64,000 bases of DNA from Devosia riboflavina (GTDB lineage: Bacteria > Pseudomonadota > Alphaproteobacteria > Rhizobiales > Devosiaceae), in assembly GCF_000743575.1 (NCBI RefSeq), contig NZ_JQGC01000007.1, positions 1-64,000 of the forward strand, read 5' to 3'. Below are positions 44,653-53,717 of this stretch, piece after piece. Within the stretch, counting starts at the first letter, position 1. Every line of letters starts with the position of its first letter. Under the pieces are notes generated by a model, which had not been told where the DNA came from, ran no database searches, and was given only the letters and a program-made list of their open reading frames with translations. A program made the position numbers and the translations under genes.

Positions 44653-45654
44653 ATGTCCCTCGCTCAACGCCTGAAGCGCTTCGGCCTCGATTATTATCTC
44701 CTCCTGCTGCTCGGCACCGTGGTGCTGGCCACGCTATGGCCTGCCTCCGGCGCCGGCGCCGATATCGTAGACCAGATCGCCTATTTTGCGGTCGCGCTCC
44801 TATTCTTTCTCTACGGAGCCAAGCTCAATACGAGCGCCATCCTAGCGGGCGTCGCCAATTGGCGACTGCAGGGACTGGTCTTCGGCTTTACCTATGTGGT
44901 GTTCCCGCTCTGCGGTCTCACATTGGCGGCCTTGCTGTCACAATGGATTGAAGAAGAACTGGCAATCGGCATCGTCTACCTGTCCATCCTGCCATCCACG
45001 GTGCAGTCGTCCATTGCGTTCACCTCGATTGCGCGGGGCAACGTGCCGGCCGCAGTCTGCGCGGCATCATTGTCCAATATACTTGGCGTTTTCCTCACGC
45101 CCGCGCTGGTTGCCATTCTTCTGCATGCCTCGGGCGACGGCATTTCCCTATCGTCAATCGTAGACATAGGGCTGCAGATTCTCGCGCCCTTCATCGTGGG
45201 ACAATTGCTTCGCCCGCTTATTGGGAGTTTCATCGGCCGTCACGCCGTCCTGACCCAGATCGTAGATCGCGGCTCAATTCTCATCATCGTCTATTCTGCT
45301 TTCAGCGCTGGGGTCGTCGCCGGCATCTGGCAGGAAGTGGGCGCCAGAAGCTTGACCATTATCGTACTCAGCGATGTTGTGATGCTCGCCTTTGTTATGG
45401 TGGGCACTGTGTGGGCAGGTCGTCTGGTAGGACTTGATCGGGCCGACAGGATTACCCTTCTGTTCTGCGGCTCCAAGAAGAGCCTGGCCAGTGGCCTGCC
45501 CATGGCCAACATTCTGTTCGCCGGACAGGCCGTGAGCATGATCATTCTGCCCCTCATGCTATTTCACCAAATCCAGCTCTTCGTCTGCGCGATCATTGCG
45601 CAGCGCGCCGGCCACCTCGCGAGCGAACGCGAATTACAGGCAGTCAGCCCCTGA
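44653..45654 (+). CDS. Bile acid:sodium symporter-like (BASS/SBF-like) transporter
   Basis: A 333-residue membrane protein with about ten hydrophobic helices: YYLLLLLGTVVLATLWPASG, ALLFFLYGAKLNTSAILAG, GLVFGFTYVVFPLCGLTLAA, LSILPSTVQSSIAFTSIARG, ASLSNILGVFLTPALVAILL, and GSKKSLASGLPMANILFAG. The SILPSTVQSS and GSKKSLASG motifs are typical of the SBF-like family. It should move an organic anion with sodium. The ATG at 44653 was chosen over an upstream frame. It heads an operon with gamma-glutamyltransferase and a peptide ABC transporter. Confidence 0.85.
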   Translation: MSLAQRLKRFGLDYYLLLLLGTVVLATLWPASGAGADIVDQIAYFAVALLFFLYGAKLNTSAILAGVANWRLQGLVFGFTYVVFPLCGLTLAALLSQWIEEELAIGIVYLSILPSTVQSSIAFTSIARGNVPAAVCAASLSNILGVFLTPALVAILLHASGDGISLSSIVDIGLQILAPFIVGQLLRPLIGSFIGRHAVLTQIVDRGSILIIVYSAFSAGVVAGIWQEVGARSLTIIVLSDVVMLAFVMVGTVWAGRLVGLDRADRITLLFCGSKKSLASGLPMANILFAGQAVSMIILPLMLFHQIQLFVCAIIAQRAGHLASERELQAVSP

Positions 45655-45660
45655 GTGGGA

Positions 45661-45741
45661 TGCAGGTCCGTGATGAGTGTTATCGCGTGCAACGGCAAGA
45701 GAGCTGCTGTGTACTGAAATCAGGCAAGCGACGGACCTGCA
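45661..45741 (+). repeat. Perfect 11-bp inverted repeat between symporter and GGT genes
   Basis: TGCAGGTCCGT at 45661-45671 and ACGGACCTGCA at 45731-45741 are perfect inverted copies 59 bp apart. The repeat fills the gap between the symporter stop and the GGT start, so it could be a protein-binding site or an RNA structure affecting readthrough. Confidence 0.7.
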
Positions 45742-45777
45742 CAATACTTCAGCATCCGTCCTCGAAAGGAATTAGGC

Positions 45778-47358
45778 GTGCGGGACTTCCATCTGACGGG
45801 GCGATCAGTGGCAATGGGTATGCGCGGCGCGGCGGCGTCATCGCATCAACAGGCCACCACAGCCGCGATCGATGTCCTACGCAACGGCGGCAATGCCGCA
45901 GACGCGGCCATTGCGGCTTCGGCACTATTGGGCGTTATCGAACCGCTTAGCACTGGCATCGGTGGCGACTGCTTCGTGTTGTATTGGAGCGCCCGGGATC
46001 AAAAACTCTATGGCCTCAACGGTTCGGGTCATGCACCAGCCGGGCTGTCTGCGAAATGGCTGGAGGCGCAAGGGTTCAGCAGTATTCCGGGCGACAGCGT
46101 CCATGCTGTCACCGTACCCGGCGCCGTGCGCAGCTGGGACCTGCTGCTGAGGCGCTTCGGCACACGCTCGCTTTCCCAGATGCTGGAGCCGGCGATCGAA
46201 GCGGCGCAGAACGGCTTTCCAGTCGCAGAACGGCTCGCCTGGGACTGGCGCATGTTTGCCGCAAAGCTGCTGCGCAACGACGCCGCACGCGAGCAGTTCC
46301 TTGTGGATGGCAAGGCGCCCGAGCCTGGCCGGGTGCTTCACTATCCGCTTCTGGCCGAAACGCTGCGGACCATCGCCCGCGATGGCGCAGATGCATTCTA
46401 TTCGGGGCCGCTGGCCGAAAAAATGGTCGCCTCGCTCAATGCCTTGGGGGGACGTCACGACCTCTCGGATTTTGCCGAATGGCAGCCGAACATTGTCGAG
46501 CCCGTTAAAGTCGAATATCGCGGTGTCGACGTTTGGCAGATTCCGCCCAATGGCCAAGGTGTGACCGCGGCCATGATGCTCAATATCCTCAAGGGGTTCG
46601 GCCATTCCATGCTGGACCCGGTCGGAGCCGACCGCTTTCACTTGCAGATAGAGGCGTACCGCCTGGCCGCGGCTGCCCGTGATGCCTATGTAGGCGACCC
46701 CAATTTTGGCACGGTGCCGACCGCAGAAATGTTGTCGGAGGCTTTCGCCGAGAAGATGCGGGCACGGATCGACTTCAAGCGCGCGATGACGGACGCCGTG
46801 GCCGAGCCGATCGGGCCCAGCGACACAATCTACCTGACCACGGCCGATGCGGAGGGCAATTTCTGCTCCTTTATCAATTCGATTGCCGGGGCTTTCGGAT
46901 CATTCATCGCCTGCCCCGAAACGGGCGTCCTCTTTCAGAACCGCGGGGGCAATTTCACCCTCGCGGCGGGGCATCCGAACCAGATTGCCCCGCGCAAACG
47001 GTCACTTCACACCATTATCCCGGGCTTTGCCACCAGGGACGGCAAACCCTTCATGAGCTTCGGTGTGATGCACGGCTTCTATCAGCCGATTGGCCAGGTC
47101 CAGGTGCTGCAGAACGTAGTCGATTTCGGCATGGATGTTCAGCAGGCGCTCGACATGGGCCGCGGCATGCGGACGCCGTCGGCCTTCGAGGCCGAGCGGT
47201 CTATCCCCAATACCACCCTGGCCGGTCTCATGGAGCGTGGACATGCCGTGCGCATGGCCGACATGGCCTGGGGCGGCGGGCAGGTCATCATGCCGGTCAA
47301 TGGCGTGCTGCATGCGGGTTCGGACCCGCGCAAAGATGGTGTCGCCCTCGCATTTTAG
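45778..47358 (+). CDS. ggt: Gamma-glutamyltransferase-family protein
   Basis: A 526-residue Ntn-hydrolase. The N-terminal part has SSHQQATTAAIDVLRNGGNA and IEPLSTGIGGDCFVLYW. The autoprocessing Thr is probably that in GPSDTIYLTTADAEGNFCSF, followed by GAFGSFIACPETGVLFQNRG and the oxyanion region. It hydrolyses or transfers gamma-glutamyl groups. No signal peptide is seen, so it is probably cytoplasmic, acting on imported peptides. The start is GTG with AAGGA upstream. Next to a peptide ABC transporter, it resembles gsi-like glutathione uptake loci. Confidence 0.88.
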   Translation: MRDFHLTGRSVAMGMRGAAASSHQQATTAAIDVLRNGGNAADAAIAASALLGVIEPLSTGIGGDCFVLYWSARDQKLYGLNGSGHAPAGLSAKWLEAQGFSSIPGDSVHAVTVPGAVRSWDLLLRRFGTRSLSQMLEPAIEAAQNGFPVAERLAWDWRMFAAKLLRNDAAREQFLVDGKAPEPGRVLHYPLLAETLRTIARDGADAFYSGPLAEKMVASLNALGGRHDLSDFAEWQPNIVEPVKVEYRGVDVWQIPPNGQGVTAAMMLNILKGFGHSMLDPVGADRFHLQIEAYRLAAAARDAYVGDPNFGTVPTAEMLSEAFAEKMRARIDFKRAMTDAVAEPIGPSDTIYLTTADAEGNFCSFINSIAGAFGSFIACPETGVLFQNRGGNFTLAAGHPNQIAPRKRSLHTIIPGFATRDGKPFMSFGVMHGFYQPIGQVQVLQNVVDFGMDVQQALDMGRGMRTPSAFEAERSIPNTTLAGLMERGHAVRMADMAWGGGQVIMPVNGVLHAGSDPRKDGVALAF

Positions 47359-47421
47359 GGCGGCTCAAGACCAGGGAACGACGGGCGTCTGAGGGGATGC
47401 CCGCCAACAAGTGAGGCAGGA

Positions 47422-48933
47422 ATGACTTTTAAACGCTCTATATTGGCACTATTGGCGGCCACCTCTGTGCTGGCCTTCGCGCCAGCCGCCATAGCCGCAA
47501 CGCTGACGGTCGGGATCCAGGAAGATCCCGATACGCTCGATCCGGCAACCGGGGGCACATATGGCGGTCGCCAAGTGTTTGCCGGATTGTGCGACAAGCT
47601 CGTCGACATCGACGCCAACCTCAACGTGCAGCCCATGCTGGCAACGAGCTGGACGTGGAATACGGACAGCACCGCGCTAACTCTCAACCTGCGCGAAGGC
47701 GTCACCTTCCATGACGGCACGCCATTCGACGCCGAAGCGGTAAAGTTCAATATCGAACGCGCGCAGACGCGCGAGGATTCGCGGCGCCGCGCCGAACTCG
47801 TATCGGTGGAGAGCGTCAGCGTGGATGGCCCGCTCACGGTCACTCTCAACCTGTCTAAGCCAGACGTCACCGTGCTCGTGGCGCTGACCGACCGCGCCGG
47901 CATGATGATTTCGCCCACCGCTGCCGAAACAGAAGGCGACAATTTCTCGGCCAGCCCAGTTTGTTCCGGGCCCTTCCAGTTCGCCGAGCGCAGCCAGCGC
48001 GAGTTCATCCGCCTGACCAAATTTGCTGACTATTGGAACGCGGACAACATCTTCTACGACGAGATTGTCTACACCTATGTTGAGGACGCTACGATCCGTC
48101 TGGCGCGCCTTCAGGCGGGCGATATCCAGGTAGCCGAACGCATCGCGCCGACCGACATCTCGGCGATAGAATCCAGCAACAACCTCTCCGTCTACCAGTC
48201 GAGCGGTTTGGGCACCTCATATCTCTCCGCTGGCGGACGGGACACCCCCTTCTCGACCGACCTTAATGTCCGCAGGGCCTTTGAGCTAGCCATCGACCGC
48301 AACGTCATTAACCAGGTTACCTATGCCGGTCTCTACGTGGCCGACAACCAGCTCGAGTCCAATGCCAGTCCCTATCACATCGCCGAATTCCCGATGCCGG
48401 AACGCGATGTTGAGGCAGCCAAGGCTCTGCTCGCCGAAGCGGGTTATACCGCACCTGTCCCCGTCGAAATTACTCTGGCCAATACCCTGTCGGACACGCG
48501 CGTCGGCCAGATCATCCAGTCGCTTGCCAACGAGGCCGGCTTCACGGTGACGGTGCTCCCACTCGAAAGCGCCACGGCGACCCAGCGCGTTTTTGCCGGT
48601 GAGTTCGACGTCTTCCTTTCCAATTGGAGCGGCCGGTCCGATCCTCATCTCAACATCGACACCCTGATCGGCTGCGGCCGCCCGGCGGTCGAGCAGTACG
48701 GCGGCTGGTGCACCGAGGAAGTTCAGGAATTGATCAACGCCGCGCAGGGCGAAAGCGACCAGACGGCACGCTACGACCTCTATCGCCGGATCACCGAACT
48801 CTATCTCGGCGATGTCGGCGTGATCGCCCTCTATCATCCGACATGGTTCTATGGCGCCGCCTCCAATCTTGACGGGATTGCGATCTACCCCGACGGCATC
48901 TTCCGCCCGACCGGCGTGAAGCCCGCCTCCTGA
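47422..48933 (+). CDS. Family 5 (peptide-type) ABC substrate-binding protein
   Basis: A 503-residue periplasmic protein. The signal peptide SILALLAATSVLAFAPAAIA precedes ATLTVGIQEDPDTLDPATGG. LREGVTFHDGTPFDAEAVKF is the family signature. The last part (LIGCGRPAVEQYGGWCTEEV) has two Cys that might form a disulfide. It binds peptides, probably gamma-glutamyl compounds given the adjacent ggt; GsiB-like assignment is an inference. A hairpin after it may raise its expression relative to the later genes. Confidence 0.9.
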   Translation: MTFKRSILALLAATSVLAFAPAAIAATLTVGIQEDPDTLDPATGGTYGGRQVFAGLCDKLVDIDANLNVQPMLATSWTWNTDSTALTLNLREGVTFHDGTPFDAEAVKFNIERAQTREDSRRRAELVSVESVSVDGPLTVTLNLSKPDVTVLVALTDRAGMMISPTAAETEGDNFSASPVCSGPFQFAERSQREFIRLTKFADYWNADNIFYDEIVYTYVEDATIRLARLQAGDIQVAERIAPTDISAIESSNNLSVYQSSGLGTSYLSAGGRDTPFSTDLNVRRAFELAIDRNVINQVTYAGLYVADNQLESNASPYHIAEFPMPERDVEAAKALLAEAGYTAPVPVEITLANTLSDTRVGQIIQSLANEAGFTVTVLPLESATATQRVFAGEFDVFLSNWSGRSDPHLNIDTLIGCGRPAVEQYGGWCTEEVQELINAAQGESDQTARYDLYRRITELYLGDVGVIALYHPTWFYGAASNLDGIAIYPDGIFRPTGVKPAS

Positions 48934-48953
48934 GCGGTTGTCGTCTAGGTCAA

Positions 48954-48979
48954 GATGGCCGGCACTTTCGTCGGCCGTC
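48954..48979 (+). terminator. Intercistronic hairpin after the binding-protein gene
   Basis: GATGGCCG (48954-48961) pairs with CGGCCGTC (48972-48979), one G-U pair, with a 10-base loop. It lies between the binding-protein stop and the first ATPase start and probably dampens downstream expression. Confidence 0.5.
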
Positions 48980-48996
48980 CACAGGAAGGTGTGCTG

Positions 48997-50022
48997 ATGG
49001 TCGAGACTCAAGCCAGCGGAGCAAGTTCGTCTTCTCCCTTGAACGAAAAGGCTGCGTTGGCGGTGAGGGGTCTCACCATCAGCATTCCTACCGCCCGGGG
49101 CCCCTTGCACCTCGTTGAGAAGCTCGACTTCTCAATTGCCCCAGGCAAGACGCTCTGCATCGTGGGCGAAAGCGGGTCGGGGAAATCGATCACGGCCCTG
49201 GCGTTGATGCGCCTCTTGCACAATGCTCTGGACATTACGGCGGGCACTGTCGACCTCAACGGCACAGAACTTCTCGGCCTGTCCAACAAGGAAATGCGCA
49301 AGGTCCGCGGCGCGGGAATGTCTATGATTTTCCAGGAGCCAATGACCAGCCTCAATCCCGCTTACACGGTGGGCAATCAGATCGTCGAAGCAATCACGAC
49401 CCATCGTTCCTTGTCGGCCGAGGCCGCCCGCACCGAAGCCGTTCGGCTCCTGCGCGAGGTCAATATTCCGGCGCCCGAACAGCGGCTCGATGCTTATCCG
49501 CATCAGCTTTCAGGCGGCATGCGGCAGCGCGTGATGATTGCGCTAGCGCTAGCCAACAATCCATCCGTGCTCATCGCAGACGAGCCCACGACTGCGCTCG
49601 ACGTGACCGTGCAGGCGCAGATTCTCGAACTCATGCGTAACCTGCGCAGCAGATACGGCGCTTCGGTGATCTTCATCACCCACGACCTGGGCGTTGTCCG
49701 TGAAATCGCAGACGATGTCCTCGTGCTCTATGCTGGTCGCGTGATGGAATATGCCAGGGCGCAGGACATTTTCGAGAACCCCCAGCACCCCTATACGCTC
49801 GGCCTTTTCGCTGCCTTACCCAACGGGCGTTCCCGCGAACCCCTGACCGTCATTCCCGGCCTCGTGCCGATGGTCGGCCAGTTCCCTAAGGGCTGCCGGT
49901 TCTCGACGCGCTGTGCGCTGGCAACGGAAAAGTGCCGCATGGAGCAGCCCTTGTTGGAGGACTTCGGTAAGGGCCATCGCGTCGCCTGCTGGTATGCCCC
50001 CATCGAGAGTACGCGCCCATGA
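48997..50022 (+). CDS. Peptide ABC transporter ATPase (DppD/OppD-like)
   Basis: A 341-residue nucleotide-binding protein: Walker [22 protein letters not shown]-loop [18 protein letters not shown], signature [19 protein letters not shown], Walker [22 protein letters not shown]-loop [20 protein letters not shown]. The C-terminal oligopeptide-type extension ([19 protein letters not shown]) with four Cys-like positions is typical and may bind an iron-sulfur cluster. I chose the ATG at 48997, with GGAAGG upstream. It overlaps the next ATPase gene by 4 bp. Confidence 0.93.
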   Translation: MVETQASGASSSSPLNEKAALAVRGLTISIPTARGPLHLVEKLDFSIAPGKTLCIVGESGSGKSITALALMRLLHNALDITAGTVDLNGTELLGLSNKEMRKVRGAGMSMIFQEPMTSLNPAYTVGNQIVEAITTHRSLSAEAARTEAVRLLREVNIPAPEQRLDAYPHQLSGGMRQRVMIALALANNPSVLIADEPTTALDVTVQAQILELMRNLRSRYGASVIFITHDLGVVREIADDVLVLYAGRVMEYARAQDIFENPQHPYTLGLFAALPNGRSREPLTVIPGLVPMVGQFPKGCRFSTRCALATEKCRMEQPLLEDFGKGHRVACWYAPIESTRP

Positions 50023-51065
50023 GCGACATGCTTTTCATGAACGTCCACGATCTTGTCAAACACTTCAAGGTCGCCAACAGCAGCGACGTCGTGCATGCGG
50101 TCGATGGCGTCAGCTTTTCCATCTATCGCAATGAAACCCTTGCCGTAGTCGGGGAAAGCGGGTCGGGCAAGACGACGCTCGGCCGTCTGCTCATCCGCCT
50201 TGTAGAGCCCACCTCCGGTGCCATCGAGCTCGACGGTCAGGATATTTCCAACCTCTCCGACGCGCGGATGAAGCCATTGCGGCGCCGAATCCAGATGATT
50301 TTTCAGGACCCTTATTCGTCGCTCGATCCGCGCATGAGCGTCGAGCAGACCTTGGGCGAAGCCCTTGCCATCCATGGTCTCGCCAAGCACAGTCGCAAGG
50401 AACGAATTGCCGAATTGTTGACTCTGGTCGGGCTCGACCCGTCGCTGGCTGGGCGGTTCCCGCACCAGTTCTCGGGTGGGCAGCGCCAGCGCATCGGAAT
50501 CGCAAGGGCATTGTCGGTGGAACCCGAAATGATCGTCGGCGACGAACCGGTCTCTGCCCTCGATGTTTCAGTGCGCGCGCAGGTGCTCAACCTGCTGTCC
50601 GACATACGTGCCAGACTCGGCCTCACCTTCGTGATGATCACCCACGATCTGGGTGTGGTGCGGCACTCCGCCGATCGGATCATTGTATTGTACCTTGGTA
50701 AAATCGTGGAGATCGGAGCCGCCGACGATGTCTTCACCCAGCCGCGCCATCCTTATACGCGCGCCCTGATCAAGGCCACGCCGGACCCGTTCCGTCTACG
50801 AAGGGAGGCAACGGAAATCCTGGGCGGGGAGGTTCCGAGCCCAATCGCTCCGCCTTCGGGCTGCCGTTTCCATACGCGTTGCCCGATGGCGCGGGACATC
50901 TGCTCAAAAGAGGAACCTGCGCTGGAGACGCGCAAGCCGCGACATCTATCGGCCTGCCATTTCGCCCATGAAGTGGTGCCGCCGATAAGCCAGGAGCCGC
51001 CGCCCCGCCTCTACCAGCAAAGGCTCGACATCATCCGCGCCGCTTATGCCGGGAAGGACACGTGA
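50019..51065 (+). CDS. Peptide ABC transporter ATPase (DppF/OppF-like)
   Basis: A 348-residue partner ATPase: Walker [22 protein letters not shown]-loop MIFQDPYSSLDPRMSVEQTL, signature [20 protein letters not shown], Walker B MIVGDEPVSALDVSVRAQVL, H-loop [20 protein letters not shown]. The Cys-rich end (CRFHTRCPMARDICSKEE) is standard. It overlaps its upstream neighbour (ATGA) and the next permease, so the genes are translationally coupled. It powers import together with the DppD-like subunit. Confidence 0.93.
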   Translation: MSDMLFMNVHDLVKHFKVANSSDVVHAVDGVSFSIYRNETLAVVGESGSGKTTLGRLLIRLVEPTSGAIELDGQDISNLSDARMKPLRRRIQMIFQDPYSSLDPRMSVEQTLGEALAIHGLAKHSRKERIAELLTLVGLDPSLAGRFPHQFSGGQRQRIGIARALSVEPEMIVGDEPVSALDVSVRAQVLNLLSDIRARLGLTFVMITHDLGVVRHSADRIIVLYLGKIVEIGAADDVFTQPRHPYTRALIKATPDPFRLRREATEILGGEVPSPIAPPSGCRFHTRCPMARDICSKEEPALETRKPRHLSACHFAHEVVPPISQEPPPRLYQQRLDIIRAAYAGKDT

Positions 51066-52009
51066 TGGTTCAATTCATCCTTCGTCGCATCGCGATCGCC
51101 ATTCCTACGCTCCTCATCATTTCCTTTCTGATTTTCCTTTTGCAGGTCATGCTGCCCGGTGACCCGGCCCTGGCACTTGCTGGTGAGGATCCAAGTCCCC
51201 AGGCCATTGCGGCAATTCGCGAGAAGTTTCAGCTCGACCAGCCCATTCCCATGCGCTACCTCACCTGGGTGGCCAACGTCCTCCAGGGCGATTTCGGCAT
51301 GTCGATCCGCACTGGCCTTCCTGTGCGTGACATGTTAATCCAACGCTTGCCTGTCACGTTCCAGCTGGCGCTCATGGCTATGATCCTGGCCGTGTTGATC
51401 GCCATCCCCGGTGGTATCATCGCAGCGCTGCGGCCCAATTCGCCGCTCGACTATACGGTGAGCAGCTTTACTCTTGCCGGCGTGTCGGTGCCCAATTTTT
51501 TCCTCGGCATCATGCTCATCCTACTGTTTTCGGTGACATTGGGATGGCTCCCATCGGGCGGCTATGTGCCCTTTGCCAGCGACCCTCTGGGCAGCATCCG
51601 CTCTCTGATCATGCCCTCGATCGTCCTTGCCTTTGCGACGTCCGCCGTGCTGATGAGCCATACACGCAGCGCCATGTTGGGCACGCTCAACCAGGACTAT
51701 ATCCGAACCGCTCGCGCCAAGGGGGTGTCCGAGCCATTGATCGTCATCAAGCATGCTCTGCGCAACGCGCTTATTCCGATCATCACGCTCGGCACCATCC
51801 AGTTTGGCGAGTTGCTTGGCGGTGCCGTTCTCACCGAGCAGGTCTTCGGCATTCCAGGCTTCGGCAAGATGCTTGTCGATGGGGTTTTCAGTCGCGACTA
51901 TTCCATCGTCCAGGCCGTGGTTCTGGTGCAGGCCATAATCTTTCTTATCGTCACCGTGACGGCGGACATCCTTTATGCCGTGGCCAACCCCAAGTTGAGA
52001 CACCAATGA
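51065..52009 (+). CDS. Peptide ABC transporter permease (DppB-like)
   Basis: A 314-residue inner-membrane protein with six helices: IAIPTLLIISFLIFLLQVML, MILAVLIAIPGGIIAALRP, PNFFLGIMLILLFSVTLGWL. The periplasmic loop GDPALALAGEDPSPQAIAAI is typical of DppB, as is the cytoplasmic coupling loop YIRTARAKGVSEPLIVIKHA. The ATG at 51065 overlaps the preceding stop by 1 base; a GTG one codon earlier is also possible. It forms a heterodimer with the next gene's product. Confidence 0.93.
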   Translation: MVQFILRRIAIAIPTLLIISFLIFLLQVMLPGDPALALAGEDPSPQAIAAIREKFQLDQPIPMRYLTWVANVLQGDFGMSIRTGLPVRDMLIQRLPVTFQLALMAMILAVLIAIPGGIIAALRPNSPLDYTVSSFTLAGVSVPNFFLGIMLILLFSVTLGWLPSGGYVPFASDPLGSIRSLIMPSIVLAFATSAVLMSHTRSAMLGTLNQDYIRTARAKGVSEPLIVIKHALRNALIPIITLGTIQFGELLGGAVLTEQVFGIPGFGKMLVDGVFSRDYSIVQAVVLVQAIIFLIVTVTADILYAVANPKLRHQ

Positions 52010-52869
52010 ATACGCTCACTCCCACGGTGCCGCCCGCCCGGTTCAATGTCTGGTTTGCGTTGCGTCGGATGGTCTCGGGCGCCAATATATATGTTGGCGG
52101 GTTGATCGTCGGACTCGTTATTGTCATGGCGGTCTTCGCGCCATGGATTGCGCCCTACGATCCGGCGGCGTCGGACTGGCTGGCCATTCGACAAGAACCG
52201 AGTTGGGCACACTGGATGGGCACGGACGATCTTGGTCGCGACACGCTGAGCCGGATTATCTTCGGTGCGCGCGCCTCGCTTTCGGCGGGTGTCATCTCTG
52301 TGCTTTTTGCCATGGTGGTCGGCGTGCCTCTAGGGCTGATATCGGGCTATTTCGGTGGCTGGATCGACGCGGCCATGGCGCGTGTCACGGAGGCCATGCT
52401 GACCTGCCCCTTCCTCGTTTTAGCCATTGCCCTGGCTGCATTTCTGGGACCCGGCTTGCAGAACGCGATGATAGCAATCGGAATCTCTGCCTCGCCGCTC
52501 TTCATCCGCCTCGCCCGTGGGCAGGCCATGGTTGTCAAGCAGGAGGACTATGTCGATGCAACACGCGCTCTCGGAGCATCCTCCTGGCGCATTATCGTTC
52601 GGCACATCCTCCCCAATTCAATGCCTCCTCTGATCGTACAGGGTACATTGACTATAGCAACCTCGATCCTGGCGGAATCCAGTCTTGCCTTTCTTGGTCT
52701 CGGGCAGTTGCCGCCCGCCCCCTCGTGGGGCAGCATGCTGGATGCTGCCCGGCAATTTCTGTCGGAATCGTCCGAGATGGCGGTTTTTCCAGGACTTGCG
52801 ATAATCCTGACTGTTGCGGGGTTTAACCTACTCGGCGACGGCCTCAGGCGCAGGCTTGATCGACGCTAA
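52006..52869 (+). CDS. Peptide ABC transporter permease (DppC-like)
   Basis: A 287-residue permease: IYVGGLIVGLVIVMAVFAPW, HWMGTDDLGRDTLSRIIFGA (DppC signature), ASLSAGVISVLFAMVVGVPL, and the coupling loop YVDATRALGASSWRIIVRHI. Its ATG overlaps the DppB-like stop (ATGA). It is the last gene of the operon. Longer in-frame extensions upstream overlap the DppB-like gene and were rejected. Confidence 0.93.
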   Translation: MNTLTPTVPPARFNVWFALRRMVSGANIYVGGLIVGLVIVMAVFAPWIAPYDPAASDWLAIRQEPSWAHWMGTDDLGRDTLSRIIFGARASLSAGVISVLFAMVVGVPLGLISGYFGGWIDAAMARVTEAMLTCPFLVLAIALAAFLGPGLQNAMIAIGISASPLFIRLARGQAMVVKQEDYVDATRALGASSWRIIVRHILPNSMPPLIVQGTLTIATSILAESSLAFLGLGQLPPAPSWGSMLDAARQFLSESSEMAVFPGLAIILTVAGFNLLGDGLRRRLDRR

Positions 52870-53229
52870 TCGTTGGCCCTAGACCAAGGCTAGATTTGGG
52901 CAATGCGAAAAGCATGAGCGGGTGGTCGCGTTTCCACCACCGAACGGCGACTACTGGGCTTTTTCCCAAAGCATCTGGATGACCGAGAAGGTTAAGGGTT
53001 CGGGATGCCTCTTGGCGTCGCAAAGCCATTCATGCAGGAACTCGCGTCGTGGTCGAGCGCTTGGCATGAGCCGCTGCTCGTGACTTTATGACCCTGTCGG
53101 CTAGTCGTCGGAGACGCAGGCTTCGAGCATCAGCGGCGACTATGTTGATGAGATTGGCCTGTGTGAGGATGACCGTTACGGGGCCAGCACGCACCATCCA
53201 TTCGGCCCGTGATGTGGCGCGATCGTTTC
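52870..53229. other. Intergenic stretch after the peptide transporter operon
   Basis: No clear terminator hairpin with a T-tract was found. A 56-codon minus-strand frame near 53030-53200 (MVRAGPVTVILTQANLINIV) has no ribosome site or family pattern. Confidence 0.4.
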
Positions 53230-53238
53230 GATATCAAG

Positions 53239-53545
53239 TCATGCCGGCTCATGCCGATCTGCCGCTTGGTGGTGGGCGGCGGCGGGCCAGGGACCATTCA
53301 GCGAAGGTCTCCGTGATTGGTGCCGCTGCAGCAGGGCGAGACGGCGCTGGTCTGATGTCTTTTCGGCTGCCGGCTCGTTCGGAACTGGCGCCACTCCAGG
53401 CCTGTCGAGGGCCTTGGCGAGGTAGTCTTCGCCGGCGGAGACGACGAGCAGGCCGTCATATCGCATATTGTGGAAGCCGCGGGCTGAACGTGGATCAGGA
53501 GGCAGCGAATGAACTCTTCGACGGCCAGAGTCATGGCGCACCCTT
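53239..53545 (-). pseudogene. IS91-family transposase remnant
   Basis: One minus-strand frame reads MTLAVEEFIRCLLIHVQP, another continues ARGFHNMRYDGLLVVSAG. IS91 transposases read EEFIRRFLLHVLPxGFxRIRHYG at this place. A last frame shows PCCSGTNHGDLR, the remnant of the CPCCGG zinc region. The N-terminal catalytic part is gone and at least two frameshifts are present. Confidence 0.65.
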
Positions 53546-53717
53546 CGCGGAGCGGGTTGATGCATGGGGCGCATTCCTGTCTACGACTGCCGATCTCGCC
53601 ATAGTCGTCCCGGCCTGGCCGTGCAGCAGCCGTTTAGGGCCGGAAGAGGAACACCAGCCTTGCCATTAGGGATCGTGATGATGAACGAAGCGGGTCTGTC
53701 TTATGGGCGAGACCCTC

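Noticed and set aside
53030..53200. A 56-codon minus-strand frame after the peptide transporter operon
   Set aside because: No ribosome site, no family and next to an IS91 remnant, so probably chance.
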